A stretch of DNA of 5,824 nucleotides from CAZEAC01 sp964510065 (GCA_964510065.1 CAZEAC010000137.1:1-5824); one strand, 5' to 3'; shown: positions 1 to 5,824, counted from the stretch's first letter. Numbers and translations are program-made. The notes: generated from the sequence alone by a model not told the origin.

Positions 1-794
1 CGATTAATGAAGCTAATGAAGTCTTAAGCGATCCGGACAAAAGAAAACGGTACGACGCGCTTGGTGCAAATTGGAAAGCGGGCCAGGATTTTCGCCCGCC
101 TCCAGGCTTTGAGAATTTTCAATTTGAGTTTGGAAAGGGTGGATCTCCGTTTGGTGGTTTCGGAGGATTTAGCGATTTTTTCGAGGCGCTGTTTGGCGGG
201 TCGGGCTCAGGATTTGGACAGAGTTTTGATTTTTCGGGAGCGCATGAACCACACTATGAAGCCCAGGCGCAGGAAGCACGGCTTCCACTTAGTGTCTCTG
301 AAATCTACTTTGGTGGGAAGAAGAGTATTGCCCTTGAAAGCGTGATTCCAGAGGGAAACACGGTGCGTCGGGCCGTTAAGAACTATGAAGTTACGATTCC
401 CGCCGGAACGACCGTAGGATCAAGAATTAGACTTGCCGGCCAGGGTGCAAACTCAGGTGATCTTTTTTTACGGGTTGAGCTTCAACCGCATGAAAAATTC
501 AGAGTTGATGGTTATGATCTACACACAGTAGTAAATATCTCTCCCTGGGAGGCAAGTTTGGGCGGAAAAATACCGATACAGACTGTCGAGGGCGAAATTC
601 GGGTTGCTGTTCCAGCCGGATCGCAATCGGGGAGAAAGCTAAAAGTTACAGGAAAGGGCCTTATGAAGCGCGACAAGAATCGAGGAGATCTGCTTGCTGA
701 ACTCAGGATAGTGGCCCCAACTGTATTGCAACCACGAGAGCGTGAGCTTTTAGAGGAGCTTTCTAAGGTGTCGCATTTTAACCCCCGAAAATAA
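1..794 (+). CDS. CbpA-like class B J-domain co-chaperone (DnaJ family), 5' end missing
   Basis: The reading frame is already open at base 3 and stops with TAA at 792-794, giving 263 visible residues. The first 24 or so (nt 3-74, including EVLSDPDKRKRYD) are the end of a J domain. The HPD motif that stimulates DnaK ATPase lies before the window, and roughly 45 residues are missing by comparison with the family. A Gly/Phe-rich linker follows (nt 105-240), with a DIF-like SDFFEALF stretch at 171-194. Two beta-rich C-terminal substrate-binding domains come next: the first from about nt 279 (SEIYFGG, later IPAG and GQG), the second from about 495 (SPWEA at 540-554, then GSQSG and GKG). There are no CxxCxGxG zinc repeats, so this is class B and close in layout to E. 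coli CbpA, including an FNPR ending like CbpA's FDPR. Known role: it brings unfolded cytoplasmic clients to DnaK. The clpB gene starts 13 bp downstream, which suggests co-transcription. A GTG at 342 is internal and not the start. Confidence 0.92.
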   Translation, partial: INEANEVLSDPDKRKRYDALGANWKAGQDFRPPPGFENFQFEFGKGGSPFGGFGGFSDFFEALFGGSGSGFGQSFDFSGAHEPHYEAQAQEARLPLSVSEIYFGGKKSIALESVIPEGNTVRRAVKNYEVTIPAGTTVGSRIRLAGQGANSGDLFLRVELQPHEKFRVDGYDLHTVVNISPWEASLGGKIPIQTVEGEIRVAVPAGSQSGRKLKVTGKGLMKRDKNRGDLLAELRIVAPTVLQPRERELLEELSKVSHFNPRK

Positions 795-801
795 GGAAAG
801 G
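794..801 (+). promoter_or_regulatory. Ribosome binding site of clpB
   Basis: The purine run AGGAAAGG ends 6 bases before the ATG at 808 and overlaps the last base of the J-protein stop codon. A second purine patch, AAGG (803-806), sits too close to the ATG to be the main site. The overlap fits translation of clpB from a shared message with the upstream co-chaperone gene and supports ATG 808 as the start. Confidence 0.7.
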
Positions 802-807
802 TAAGGT

Positions 808-3435
808 ATGGACCTCAATAAATTTACCCAAAAAAGCGTCGAAGGATTTCAGGAAGCGCAGCTTCTTGCGGCGAAACGTGGACATCAAGAGGTAGATGTC
901 GAACACCTTCTTTTCAGTCTGGTTAAACAGCAAGATGGGCTAATCCCAAGGCTTCTACAAAAGTTATCAATAGAACCGACCTCTTTTGCCGACGCGATCA
1001 GCGCGGAGCTCGATAAAAAGCCTTCGGTTTCCGGGCCAGGATCGGAAGCAGGAAAAGTATACGTCACCTCACGTTTGCATAAAGTCATGGCCAAAGCCGA
1101 TGAAGAAGCAAAGCGCCTTAAAGATGAGTATATCTCGGTCGAGCACTGTTTGTTGGCGATGCTTGATGAAGGTGGAAAAACTGCGGCATCCAGAGTTTTT
1201 CATACGTTTCATCTTACTCGTGAGAAAGTGCTGTCTACTTTGACCGCGCTTCGTGGAACGCAACGTGTGGTAAGCGCAAATCCTGAAGCAACCTATGAAG
1301 CACTTGAAAAATATGGTCGGGATCTTGTAGCCGAGGCTCACAAAGGCAAGCTCGATCCCGTCATCGGCCGCGATTCTGAAATTCGCCGAGTAATACGGAT
1401 TCTCTCAAGGAAAACTAAAAACAATCCGGTGCTCATCGGCGAACCGGGTGTTGGCAAAACTGCAATCGTCGAAGGTCTTGCACAGCGAATCGTGCGTGGC
1501 GACGTTCCAGAAGGGCTTAAAGATAAGACGGTCTTTGCCCTCGATATGGGCTCACTTGTCGCTGGCGCGAAATATCGCGGCGAATTCGAAGAGCGACTGA
1601 AGGCAGTTCTTCATGAGGTTAAAGAGTCAGGGGGAAGAATTATTCTCTTTATCGATGAGCTCCATACCATTGTTGGGGCTGGCAAGGCAGAAGGTTCAAT
1701 GGATGCCGGAAATATGCTTAAGCCGATGCTTGCGCGTGGCGAGCTTCATTGTATCGGAGCAACCACGCTTGACGAGTATCGAAAATATTTGGAGAAGGAT
1801 GCGGCCCTAGAGAGGCGTTTTCAGCCCGTGCAGGTTGATCAGCCTAACGTGGAAGATACAATATCAATTCTCCGCGGTATCAAAGAACGCTTCGAAGTGC
1901 ATCATGGCGTCAAGATCCAAGACAATGCTCTAGTTGCCGCGGCGACACTTTCGCATCGCTATATTTCTGATCGTTTTCTTCCGGACAAAGCGATCGATCT
2001 TGTTGACGAGGCGTGCGCGACCATTCGAACCGAGATCGACTCGATGCCCTCCGAACTTGACGAAGTTTCAAGGCGAGTCACTCAGATGGAAATCGAGGAG
2101 GCCGCACTTAAGAAAGAAAAAGATGAGGCCAGTAAGCTTAGACTTAAAGAGCTCGGGAAAGAGCTTGCCGAACACAAAGAGCGCGTTTCGACGATGCGCG
2201 CGCAGTGGGATAACGAGAAACGGGCAATTCATGGATTGCAGGCGCTTCGCGAAGAGATAGAGAAGCTTCGTCGAGAGGCGGAAAAGGCCGAGCGCGAATA
2301 TGATCTTAATAAGGCTGCTGAACTGAAGCATGGGAAGATTCCCGCGCTTGAAGCCAAGCTCAAAGCCGACGAGCAGAACCTCTCAAAAGATGGAGCTCCG
2401 CGCCTTCTTCGTGAAGAGGTTACGGATAATGAGATTGCTTCTATCGTTGCGCGCTGGACCGGAATCCCGGTGACGCGACTTGTCGAGGGCGAGAAGGAGA
2501 AGCTGCTTAAGCTTGAAGGAATTTTGCATAACCGGGTGATCGGTCAGGATGAGGCAGTGAAGTATGTTGCCGACGCCGTGATTCGAGCTCGCGCTGGAAT
2601 TAAAGATCCGAAGCGCCCGATCGGTTCATTTATATTTCTTGGCCCAACCGGAGTAGGGAAGACCGAGCTTGCGCGGGCGCTCGCTGAGACTCTTTTTGAT
2701 TCCGAGGACAACCTCGTGAGAATCGATATGAGTGAATACATGGAGAAGTTCTCTGTGTCGAGGTTGATCGGCGCACCTCCAGGCTATGTTGGCTACGAGG
2801 AAGGAGGACAGCTCAGCGAAGCAGTGCGAAGAAAGCCCTATTCAGTCGTGCTGTTTGACGAGATTGAGAAGGCCCATCAAGATGTTTTTAATGTGTTACT
2901 TCAGATCTTGGATGATGGCCGCGTTACCGATTCGCAGGGCAGGACAGTTGATTTCAAGAATACGGTGATAATCCTCACTTCCAACGTTGGATCGCCTTAT
3001 CTTCTCGAGGGGATCGGCACCGATGGACAGATCCGCGAATCAGCGCGAGACTCGGTAATGAAGGATCTTAGGTCACATTTTAGACCGGAATTCCTCAACC
3101 GAATCGATGAAATCGTGCTCTTCAAGCCGCTCACTCTTGGCGAGATTACAAAGATTGTCGATCTGCTCCTTTCCAAGGTACGGAGCCGGCTTGCCGAGCG
3201 GCAGATTGATCTTGAGATGACTTCTGCAGCGAAGGAATTTGTGGCAAAGGCCGGTTACGACCCGGTCTACGGAGCGCGTCCGCTAAAGAGGTATTTAAGC
3301 CGCGAGCTAGAAACCAAGATTGGTCGTGCACTAATCGCTGACGAGATTAAGGATAACTCAAGAATACTTGTTGACCTTAAGGATGATGCGCTGACGATAA
3401 GCACTGATAGAAAATCGGGGCTTAAGGCTGCGTAA
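808..3435 (+). CDS. clpB: ATP-dependent protein disaggregase ClpB (Hsp100/AAA+)
   Basis: This is a complete 875-residue ClpB, slightly longer than the 857-residue E. coli protein. It is a cytoplasmic hexameric motor that threads aggregated proteins through its pore, working with DnaK and a J-protein. Visible order: double Clp_N repeat (about 1-150); AAA-1 with Walker A GEPGVGKT (211-218), pore-loop Tyr256 in GAKYRG, Walker B IILFIDE (278-284, catalytic Glu284) and Arg fingers R336/R337; a coiled-coil middle domain (about 414-530), the propeller that contacts DnaK; then AAA-2 with Walker A GPTGVGKT (612-619), pore-loop Tyr660 in GYVGY, Walker B VVLFDE (680-685, Glu685) and sensor-2 Arg824 in GARPLKR. 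All key residues are intact and there is no frameshift. The full-length middle domain separates it from ClpA and ClpX, and no ClpP-binding IGF/IGL-type loop was noticed. The start is ATG 808 with a good upstream Shine-Dalgarno. Heat-shock control is likely from the family, but any promoter would lie upstream of the window. No clear terminator follows. Confidence 0.98.
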   Translation: MDLNKFTQKSVEGFQEAQLLAAKRGHQEVDVEHLLFSLVKQQDGLIPRLLQKLSIEPTSFADAISAELDKKPSVSGPGSEAGKVYVTSRLHKVMAKADEEAKRLKDEYISVEHCLLAMLDEGGKTAASRVFHTFHLTREKVLSTLTALRGTQRVVSANPEATYEALEKYGRDLVAEAHKGKLDPVIGRDSEIRRVIRILSRKTKNNPVLIGEPGVGKTAIVEGLAQRIVRGDVPEGLKDKTVFALDMGSLVAGAKYRGEFEERLKAVLHEVKESGGRIILFIDELHTIVGAGKAEGSMDAGNMLKPMLARGELHCIGATTLDEYRKYLEKDAALERRFQPVQVDQPNVEDTISILRGIKERFEVHHGVKIQDNALVAAATLSHRYISDRFLPDKAIDLVDEACATIRTEIDSMPSELDEVSRRVTQMEIEEAALKKEKDEASKLRLKELGKELAEHKERVSTMRAQWDNEKRAIHGLQALREEIEKLRREAEKAEREYDLNKAAELKHGKIPALEAKLKADEQNLSKDGAPRLLREEVTDNEIASIVARWTGIPVTRLVEGEKEKLLKLEGILHNRVIGQDEAVKYVADAVIRARAGIKDPKRPIGSFIFLGPTGVGKTELARALAETLFDSEDNLVRIDMSEYMEKFSVSRLIGAPPGYVGYEEGGQLSEAVRRKPYSVVLFDEIEKAHQDVFNVLLQILDDGRVTDSQGRTVDFKNTVIILTSNVGSPYLLEGIGTDGQIRESARDSVMKDLRSHFRPEFLNRIDEIVLFKPLTLGEITKIVDLLLSKVRSRLAERQIDLEMTSAAKEFVAKAGYDPVYGARPLKRYLSRELETKIGRALIADEIKDNSRILVDLKDDALTISTDRKSGLKAA

Positions 3436-3456
3436 GATAGCTTAAGTAACAATTGC

Positions 3457-4968
3457 TCACTGTGCCGCGAGGACTGGACGTTTCACCGGTTCCAGAAGCG
3501 CGAAGTAAGTGTCTTCGTGCACCATCTTCCAGAGGTGTGGCGCACGCGAGAGGAATTCGCCTAGCGCCTTCCCTTTCTCGACAAGTGCAAGGTCAGGGTT
3601 CCACAGAATTAATGTTTTCGACCAATCGTTATTCAGCCTATATAAGTCGAATGAGCGCAGGTAGTGATCGACCGGCACAAGCTGTGTTCGACCGTCGGTT
3701 GTTACGCGCATGTCGAATGTAGGATCGGCTTGATAGGCTGCCCAGCGGCACCAACCGCCATAATCGAAATAGGTAAGCACTCGGAGGTGGTCTCGTCCGG
3801 GGGCGCGCGTAGGATTGAGGTGCGGAATCTTGGAGCATGCAGCTATCGGAAGATTCTCATCCATGTAGCGTTGGTTCTCGTATATAATTGGAGATAAGAA
3901 AATGCAGCTCCATCCGGCCATCAGTAGTAAACCAAGTAGGATGCTGGAAGAACCCAAGAGCGCTTGCTCCGCCTTTTTATCGACGCGGATTCTAAGCGCG
4001 TGGGTGCTTCGCACAAGCAACGGAAGTCCGCAGATCGAAAAAAGTCCAGCGAATTTGACGGCGCGGAGCGCAAGAAGAAGGGTGCCAACCCCTAATACCG
4101 AGCGCGGAAGAGTTACGAATACCCGCTTGGCGCGTACGCGACGAAATACCAAAACACAGTAAAAAATAATCAACAGTGGCAGTGGCGCGGCCGCTTCAAG
4201 CGCACCCTTAAACTCATGAATCATCGACTTGAGCTCGCTTGAGCCCAGTAGATAATCGAGTAGTAGATAATAATTGCCCCATGCCTGCCACGGGTATGAA
4301 CTTTCTTCTAAAAGTGCCTGATAAGTATAGGGGGATACGAATCCAGCGAGAAGAAGAATTGTAAATCCGCAGTAACTATGCAGCGAGCTTTTGGCTCTTT
4401 TTCGGTAGAGTCGTGGTAACACGCGAAAAAGGCCGTAGAGGGTCGGGACAAAGATCCAATACACATGAATATTGGCAAGGATTGCTGCAATCAGGAAGAG
4501 CATCGTGACCTCGTAGCGTGAGGACCGTCGAAGCAGGAGCAAACGAAGCGCGACAGCGATCCCAAGTAGGGCTAACATTTGAGGACGAACCGAGGTAATA
4601 GGCGCAAGAAGCCCAATTGCAAAAGAAAGATATAATGCTTCACTTAACGCAGAGGCGCGATTCTTGGTGAGTATGCAGATCAGATCGAGAATGACGAGTG
4701 CGAAAACTGCCATCAGCGTACCAAGGAAGAGTCGTAACCCGTCGTATCCGCCTAAGCTGAACACTTCATAGAAAAGTAGCTGTCCCGCCCAATGGTAATC
4801 AAACCAGAACTGGTTAAAGGAATTTACTGGATCTGAAATTGGGACCCAGTGATGCGTGGAGACATACGCGCCTCCAAAAAGGTGCCAGCCAAGATCAGGG
4901 TCGTGCGTTGGGTAACCCCAAAAGCTAAGGCCAATTAATATGGCGTAAATAGTTACAAGGTGGCGCAT
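3457..4968 (-). CDS. Polytopic membrane protein, GT-C glycosyltransferase-like, substrate unknown
   Basis: 503 residues, with about 10-11 hydrophobic segments (roughly 4-20, 62-71, 78-100, 110-124, 130-146, 152-173, 199-215, 258-276, 288-320, 338-360) followed by a soluble tail of about 140 residues. After helix 1 comes DPDLGWH (23-29), with acidic residues where GT-C enzymes carry their catalytic Asp, then SDPVNSF (45-51). Further motifs are RPQ (128-130), NIH (166-168), FDYGGW (401-406), DGRT (425-428) and a W480...D486 ending. From memory, this combination marks a widespread family usually annotated as hypothetical or family-39-like glycosyltransferase. Such enzymes use lipid-linked sugars on the outer face of the inner membrane; that role is inferred here. 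ATG 4968 is the only reasonable start, since an in-frame TAA lies four codons upstream (4978-4980). It has no recognisable Shine-Dalgarno (ATTCCT precedes it), so translation may be weak. Its stop is 21 bp from the clpB stop, in convergent orientation. No sugar-pathway neighbour is visible. Confidence 0.8.
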   Translation of the reverse strand: MRHLVTIYAILIGLSFWGYPTHDPDLGWHLFGGAYVSTHHWVPISDPVNSFNQFWFDYHWAGQLLFYEVFSLGGYDGLRLFLGTLMAVFALVILDLICILTKNRASALSEALYLSFAIGLLAPITSVRPQMLALLGIAVALRLLLLRRSSRYEVTMLFLIAAILANIHVYWIFVPTLYGLFRVLPRLYRKRAKSSLHSYCGFTILLLAGFVSPYTYQALLEESSYPWQAWGNYYLLLDYLLGSSELKSMIHEFKGALEAAAPLPLLIIFYCVLVFRRVRAKRVFVTLPRSVLGVGTLLLALRAVKFAGLFSICGLPLLVRSTHALRIRVDKKAEQALLGSSSILLGLLLMAGWSCIFLSPIIYENQRYMDENLPIAACSKIPHLNPTRAPGRDHLRVLTYFDYGGWCRWAAYQADPTFDMRVTTDGRTQLVPVDHYLRSFDLYRLNNDWSKTLILWNPDLALVEKGKALGEFLSRAPHLWKMVHEDTYFALLEPVKRPVLAAQ

Positions 4969-5050
4969 AGGAATACATTATGAGGGGTCGGCTGGTGTGT
5001 CTATAAGTGTAAGCTGAACTTGGCGAGTTCGCTCATATTGTTGGCGCGGG

Positions 5051-5081
5051 CTTACTCCTGAACTCCGCGCCCTCCGCGGTT
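5051..5081 (+). repeat. CTCCGCG-unit repeat, copy 1
   Basis: The layout is CTTACTCCT, then CTCCGCG (5063-5069), CC, CTCCGCG (5072-5078), GTT. The same layout recurs in the same orientation at 5788-5824 with CTCTGTG units. In this copy the GC-rich version also forms a small hairpin: CCGCG (5065-5069) pairs with CGCGG (5075-5079) across a 5-base loop, and GAA/TTC extend the stem past a 2-base bulge. It lies about 80 bp upstream of the membrane-protein start. No poly-T follows, so it is not a typical intrinsic terminator. Confidence 0.5.
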
Positions 5082-5091
5082 CTTATGTTAT

Positions 5092-5099
5092 CTAGATTA
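5092..5099 (+). repeat. Left CTAGATTA direct repeat (possible target-site duplication)
   Basis: An exact 8-bp match to 5220-5227 in the same orientation. The match ends at both sides: T versus G before it, G versus C after it. One 8-mer repeat in a few hundred bases is not rare by chance; its value comes from bracketing the palindrome symmetrically. Confidence 0.45.
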
Positions 5100-5184
5100 G
5101 TATCTGTCCCAGAATGCCACCTTTTTAGATCCGCCTTCGCGTGGCATGCCAGCATTCTCGAGTAGTTACGCGGGCTACGGCGGA

Positions 5185-5222
5185 TAGTTTCTGCCATTCT
5201 TTTATCAAATGGACAGAAGCTA
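5185..5222. repeat. Hairpin-forming inverted repeat, 14-bp stem
   Basis: Bases 5185-5198 pair with 5208-5222, leaving a 9-base loop (5199-5207). There is one bulged A (5213) and one G-U pair (5188/5219). This is the longest local stem seen in the intergenic region and forms the right end of the MITE-like element. No T-run follows on the plus strand, and the minus strand continues with CCGCC after the stem, so it does not read as a rho-independent terminator. Confidence 0.65.
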
Positions 5223-5227
5223 GATTA
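5220..5227 (+). repeat. Right CTAGATTA direct repeat (possible target-site duplication)
   Basis: Exact copy of 5092-5099, placed directly outside the right arm of the palindrome. A shorter TAGATTA also occurs at 5771-5777, shortly after the small gene and before repeat copy 2. Confidence 0.45.
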
Positions 5228-5354
5228 CACACAGGAGCCGCGCGGGATAAGAGCTAAACCTCTATTTGAACAGAGTCTTTTTCCCGCCACCCATTGTTAA
5301 GTAGTTTAAAAATCAAGACGAACTGCTTGGATGCGAACATTGTGTTGTTGAAGT

Positions 5355-5361
5355 AAGGGGA
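5355..5361 (+). promoter_or_regulatory. Ribosome binding site of the 130-residue protein gene
   Basis: AAGGGGA lies 4 bases before ATG 5366, with core AGGGG five bases away. The spacing is good and the sequence is close to consensus. It is the main support for this small open frame being translated and for the chosen start. Confidence 0.65.
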
Positions 5362-5365
5362 AGCT

Positions 5366-5758
5366 ATGAAATCAAAAGCTATAGGTGGTTTAGCAGTTCT
5401 TGGCGTTGTCGGGCTCAAAGTCCTTTTGAAGCTTGGAATTGGCTTCGGGGTGGGCACCGGAATAGCCCAGGCGGAAATTGAAGCCTCCAAGTACGAGTCG
5501 TGGCCTTCAGAATTCAAGCAGGAATTTGTCGCAAGTTGCGTTCGTGGAGCGAAATCAGCTCCGTGGGCCCAGTCTTACTGCCAATGTTATACAGATATCT
5601 TAGAGGGTGAACACCTTATTCCGACCAAGTATAATTCGGTCACCACTTCTGAAGCTCAATATGAAGAGCATGTAGGGAAGATCGTCGATGACTTCCTTGA
5701 AAGCCCTGTCGGCAAGGCTGGGCTTGAGAAATGCCTTGGAAATGCGCAGAAGAGTTAG
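5366..5758 (+). CDS. Small Cys-containing protein with hydrophobic N-terminus, function unknown
   Basis: 130 residues, family not recognised. After MKSK comes a glycine-rich hydrophobic stretch (about 5-33, including GIGFGVGTG), interrupted by Lys18 and Lys22. AQA at 34-36 followed by Glu37 could be a signal peptidase I site. The segment could equally stay as a membrane anchor, and the two lysines make it an imperfect signal peptide. The rest is hydrophilic and probably helical. It carries four cysteines: C58, then C72-Q-C74 in a YCQCYTDILE context, and C123 near the end. The C-x13-C-x-C spacing resembles small secreted proteins in which a Cys precedes a YCxC motif, and the even number would suit two disulfides outside the cytoplasm. 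It lacks a lipobox, so it is not a lipoprotein. The start is supported by the ribosome site at 5355-5361. It stands alone, with a structured non-coding element upstream and a repeat downstream. No terminator was found. Confidence 0.75.
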   Translation: MKSKAIGGLAVLGVVGLKVLLKLGIGFGVGTGIAQAEIEASKYESWPSEFKQEFVASCVRGAKSAPWAQSYCQCYTDILEGEHLIPTKYNSVTTSEAQYEEHVGKIVDDFLESPVGKAGLEKCLGNAQKS

Positions 5759-5787
5759 CCCAGTACTCTGTAGATTAAATCTTCTGA

Positions 5788-5824
5788 CTTCTCCTACCTC
5801 TGTGCCCTCTGTGACTCTGTGGTT
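5788..5824 (+). repeat. CTCTGTG-unit repeat, copy 2 (reaches the window edge)
   Basis: The layout is CTTCTCCT, then CTCTGTG at 5798-5804, 5807-5813 and 5815-5821, then GTT ending at the last base. It matches copy 1 (5051-5081) in order and orientation, with every CCGCG replaced by CTGTG and one extra unit. The AT-richer form no longer makes the hairpin. It begins 29 bp after the stop of the 130-residue protein gene and may continue past the window. Confidence 0.5.

Larger units (their letters stand above)
5092..5227. mobile_element. MITE-like non-autonomous palindromic element with 8-bp flanking direct repeat
   Basis: A 120-bp core (5100-5219) is bracketed by CTAGATTA at 5092-5099 and 5220-5227, which looks like a target-site duplication. 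The core is an imperfect inverted repeat with four nested complementary blocks: TCTGTCC 5103-5109 with GGACAGA 5211-5217; GAATG 5112-5116 with CATTC 5195-5199; ATCCGCC 5129-5135 with GGCGGAT 5179-5185; CGCGT 5138-5142 with ACGCG 5168-5172. It has no coding capacity, so it would need a transposase supplied elsewhere. The CTGTCCC end recalls motifs I remember near REP-associated Y1 transposases, but that link is weak, and such transposases would not normally leave this duplication. A single copy in the window cannot prove mobility. Confidence 0.45.
4969..5365. other. 397-bp intergenic region with repeats, no gene
   Basis: This divergent spacer lies between the start of the membrane-protein gene (leftward) and the start of the 130-residue protein gene (rightward), so promoters for both should lie here. 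I saw no convincing pair of -35 and -10 boxes for either. TATAGA read on the minus strand at 5005-5000 and CATAAT just upstream of ATG 4968 are -10-like but lack a partner. No open frame with a start and ribosome site stands out. The middle of the region is occupied by the CTCCGCG repeat (5051-5081) and the palindromic element (5092-5227). The stretch 5228-5350 shows nothing I can name. Confidence 0.7.

Noticed and set aside
1267..1269. Internal GTG in clpB near codon 154 as a start for a short ClpB isoform, as made at GTG149 in E. coli
   Set aside because: The position matches roughly, but no clear Shine-Dalgarno precedes it, so internal initiation is not supported by the sequence.
4247..4271. 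Near-tandem AGTAGATAAT copies inside the membrane-protein gene
   Set aside because: They fall in frame over a leucine-rich coding stretch (LLLDYLLG) and are explained by codon choice.
4969..5005. TATAGA or CATAAT on the minus strand as the -10 box of the membrane-protein gene
   Set aside because: Neither has a recognisable -35 hexamer at 16-18 bp, and CATAAT would give an almost leaderless message.
5259..5281. CCTCT...AGAG followed by TCTTTTT as a rho-independent terminator
   Set aside because: The stem is only about 4 bp with low GC, and no plus-strand gene ends upstream of it.
5305..5310. TTTAAA as a -10 box for the 130-residue protein gene
   Set aside because: The bases 17 upstream (around 5282-5287) do not resemble a -35 box. 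Alternatives such as TTGAAC (5266-5271) and TTGTTA (5294-5299) lack a -10 at proper distance.
5751..5769. AGAGT/ACTCT inverted repeat over the stop of the 130-residue protein gene as a terminator
   Set aside because: A five-base stem with a nine-base loop and no T-run after it is too weak.

Overview
The window looks like bacterial chromosome from a Gram-negative of near-even GC by eye. Gram-negative is inferred from an envelope-type polytopic membrane protein with a large outward-facing C-terminal domain and from a small Cys-bearing protein with an export-like N-terminus. The J-protein followed by clpB recalls deltaproteobacterial-type gene order, but no marker here fixes the lineage, so this is a weak inference.

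Region 1 (1-3435, plus strand) is a protein-disaggregation pair. It holds the 3' part of a class B (CbpA-like) J-domain co-chaperone, cut by the left edge before its HPD motif, and 13 bp later a complete 875-residue ClpB. ClpB has both AAA+ modules, the coiled-coil middle domain and every expected catalytic and pore-loop residue. The spacing and a Shine-Dalgarno overlapping the J-protein stop codon suggest one transcript. In the known mechanism, the J-protein delivers substrates to DnaK and DnaK-ClpB extracts polypeptides from aggregates. No dnaK or grpE lies in the window.

Region 2 (3457-4968, minus strand) is a 503-residue polytopic membrane protein converging on clpB with only 21 bp between the two stop codons. 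It has the layout of a GT-C-type glycosyltransferase-like family: a DPDxGWH motif after the first membrane helix, an RPQ motif, NIH, and a soluble C-terminal domain with FDYGGW and DGRT motifs. Its substrate cannot be read from the sequence.

Region 3 (4969-5365) has no gene but is rich in structure. A short repeat built on CTCCGCG units (5051-5081) is followed by a 120-bp imperfect palindrome with four nested complementary blocks. The palindrome is bracketed by an 8-bp direct repeat (5092-5099 and 5220-5227), which is the layout of a small non-autonomous (MITE-like) insertion.

Region 4 (5366-5758, plus strand) encodes an unrecognised 130-residue protein with a glycine-rich hydrophobic N-terminus and four cysteines (58, 72, 74, 123). 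Just after it, at the right edge (5788-5824), is a diverged copy of the Region 3 repeat, now with CTCTGTG units. The two copies lie in the same orientation and bracket both the MITE-like element and the small gene.

I found no RNA gene, CRISPR array, complete insertion sequence, or convincing promoter or intrinsic terminator. The most unusual content is the non-coding structure in Regions 3-4; the protein-coding genes are largely conventional.
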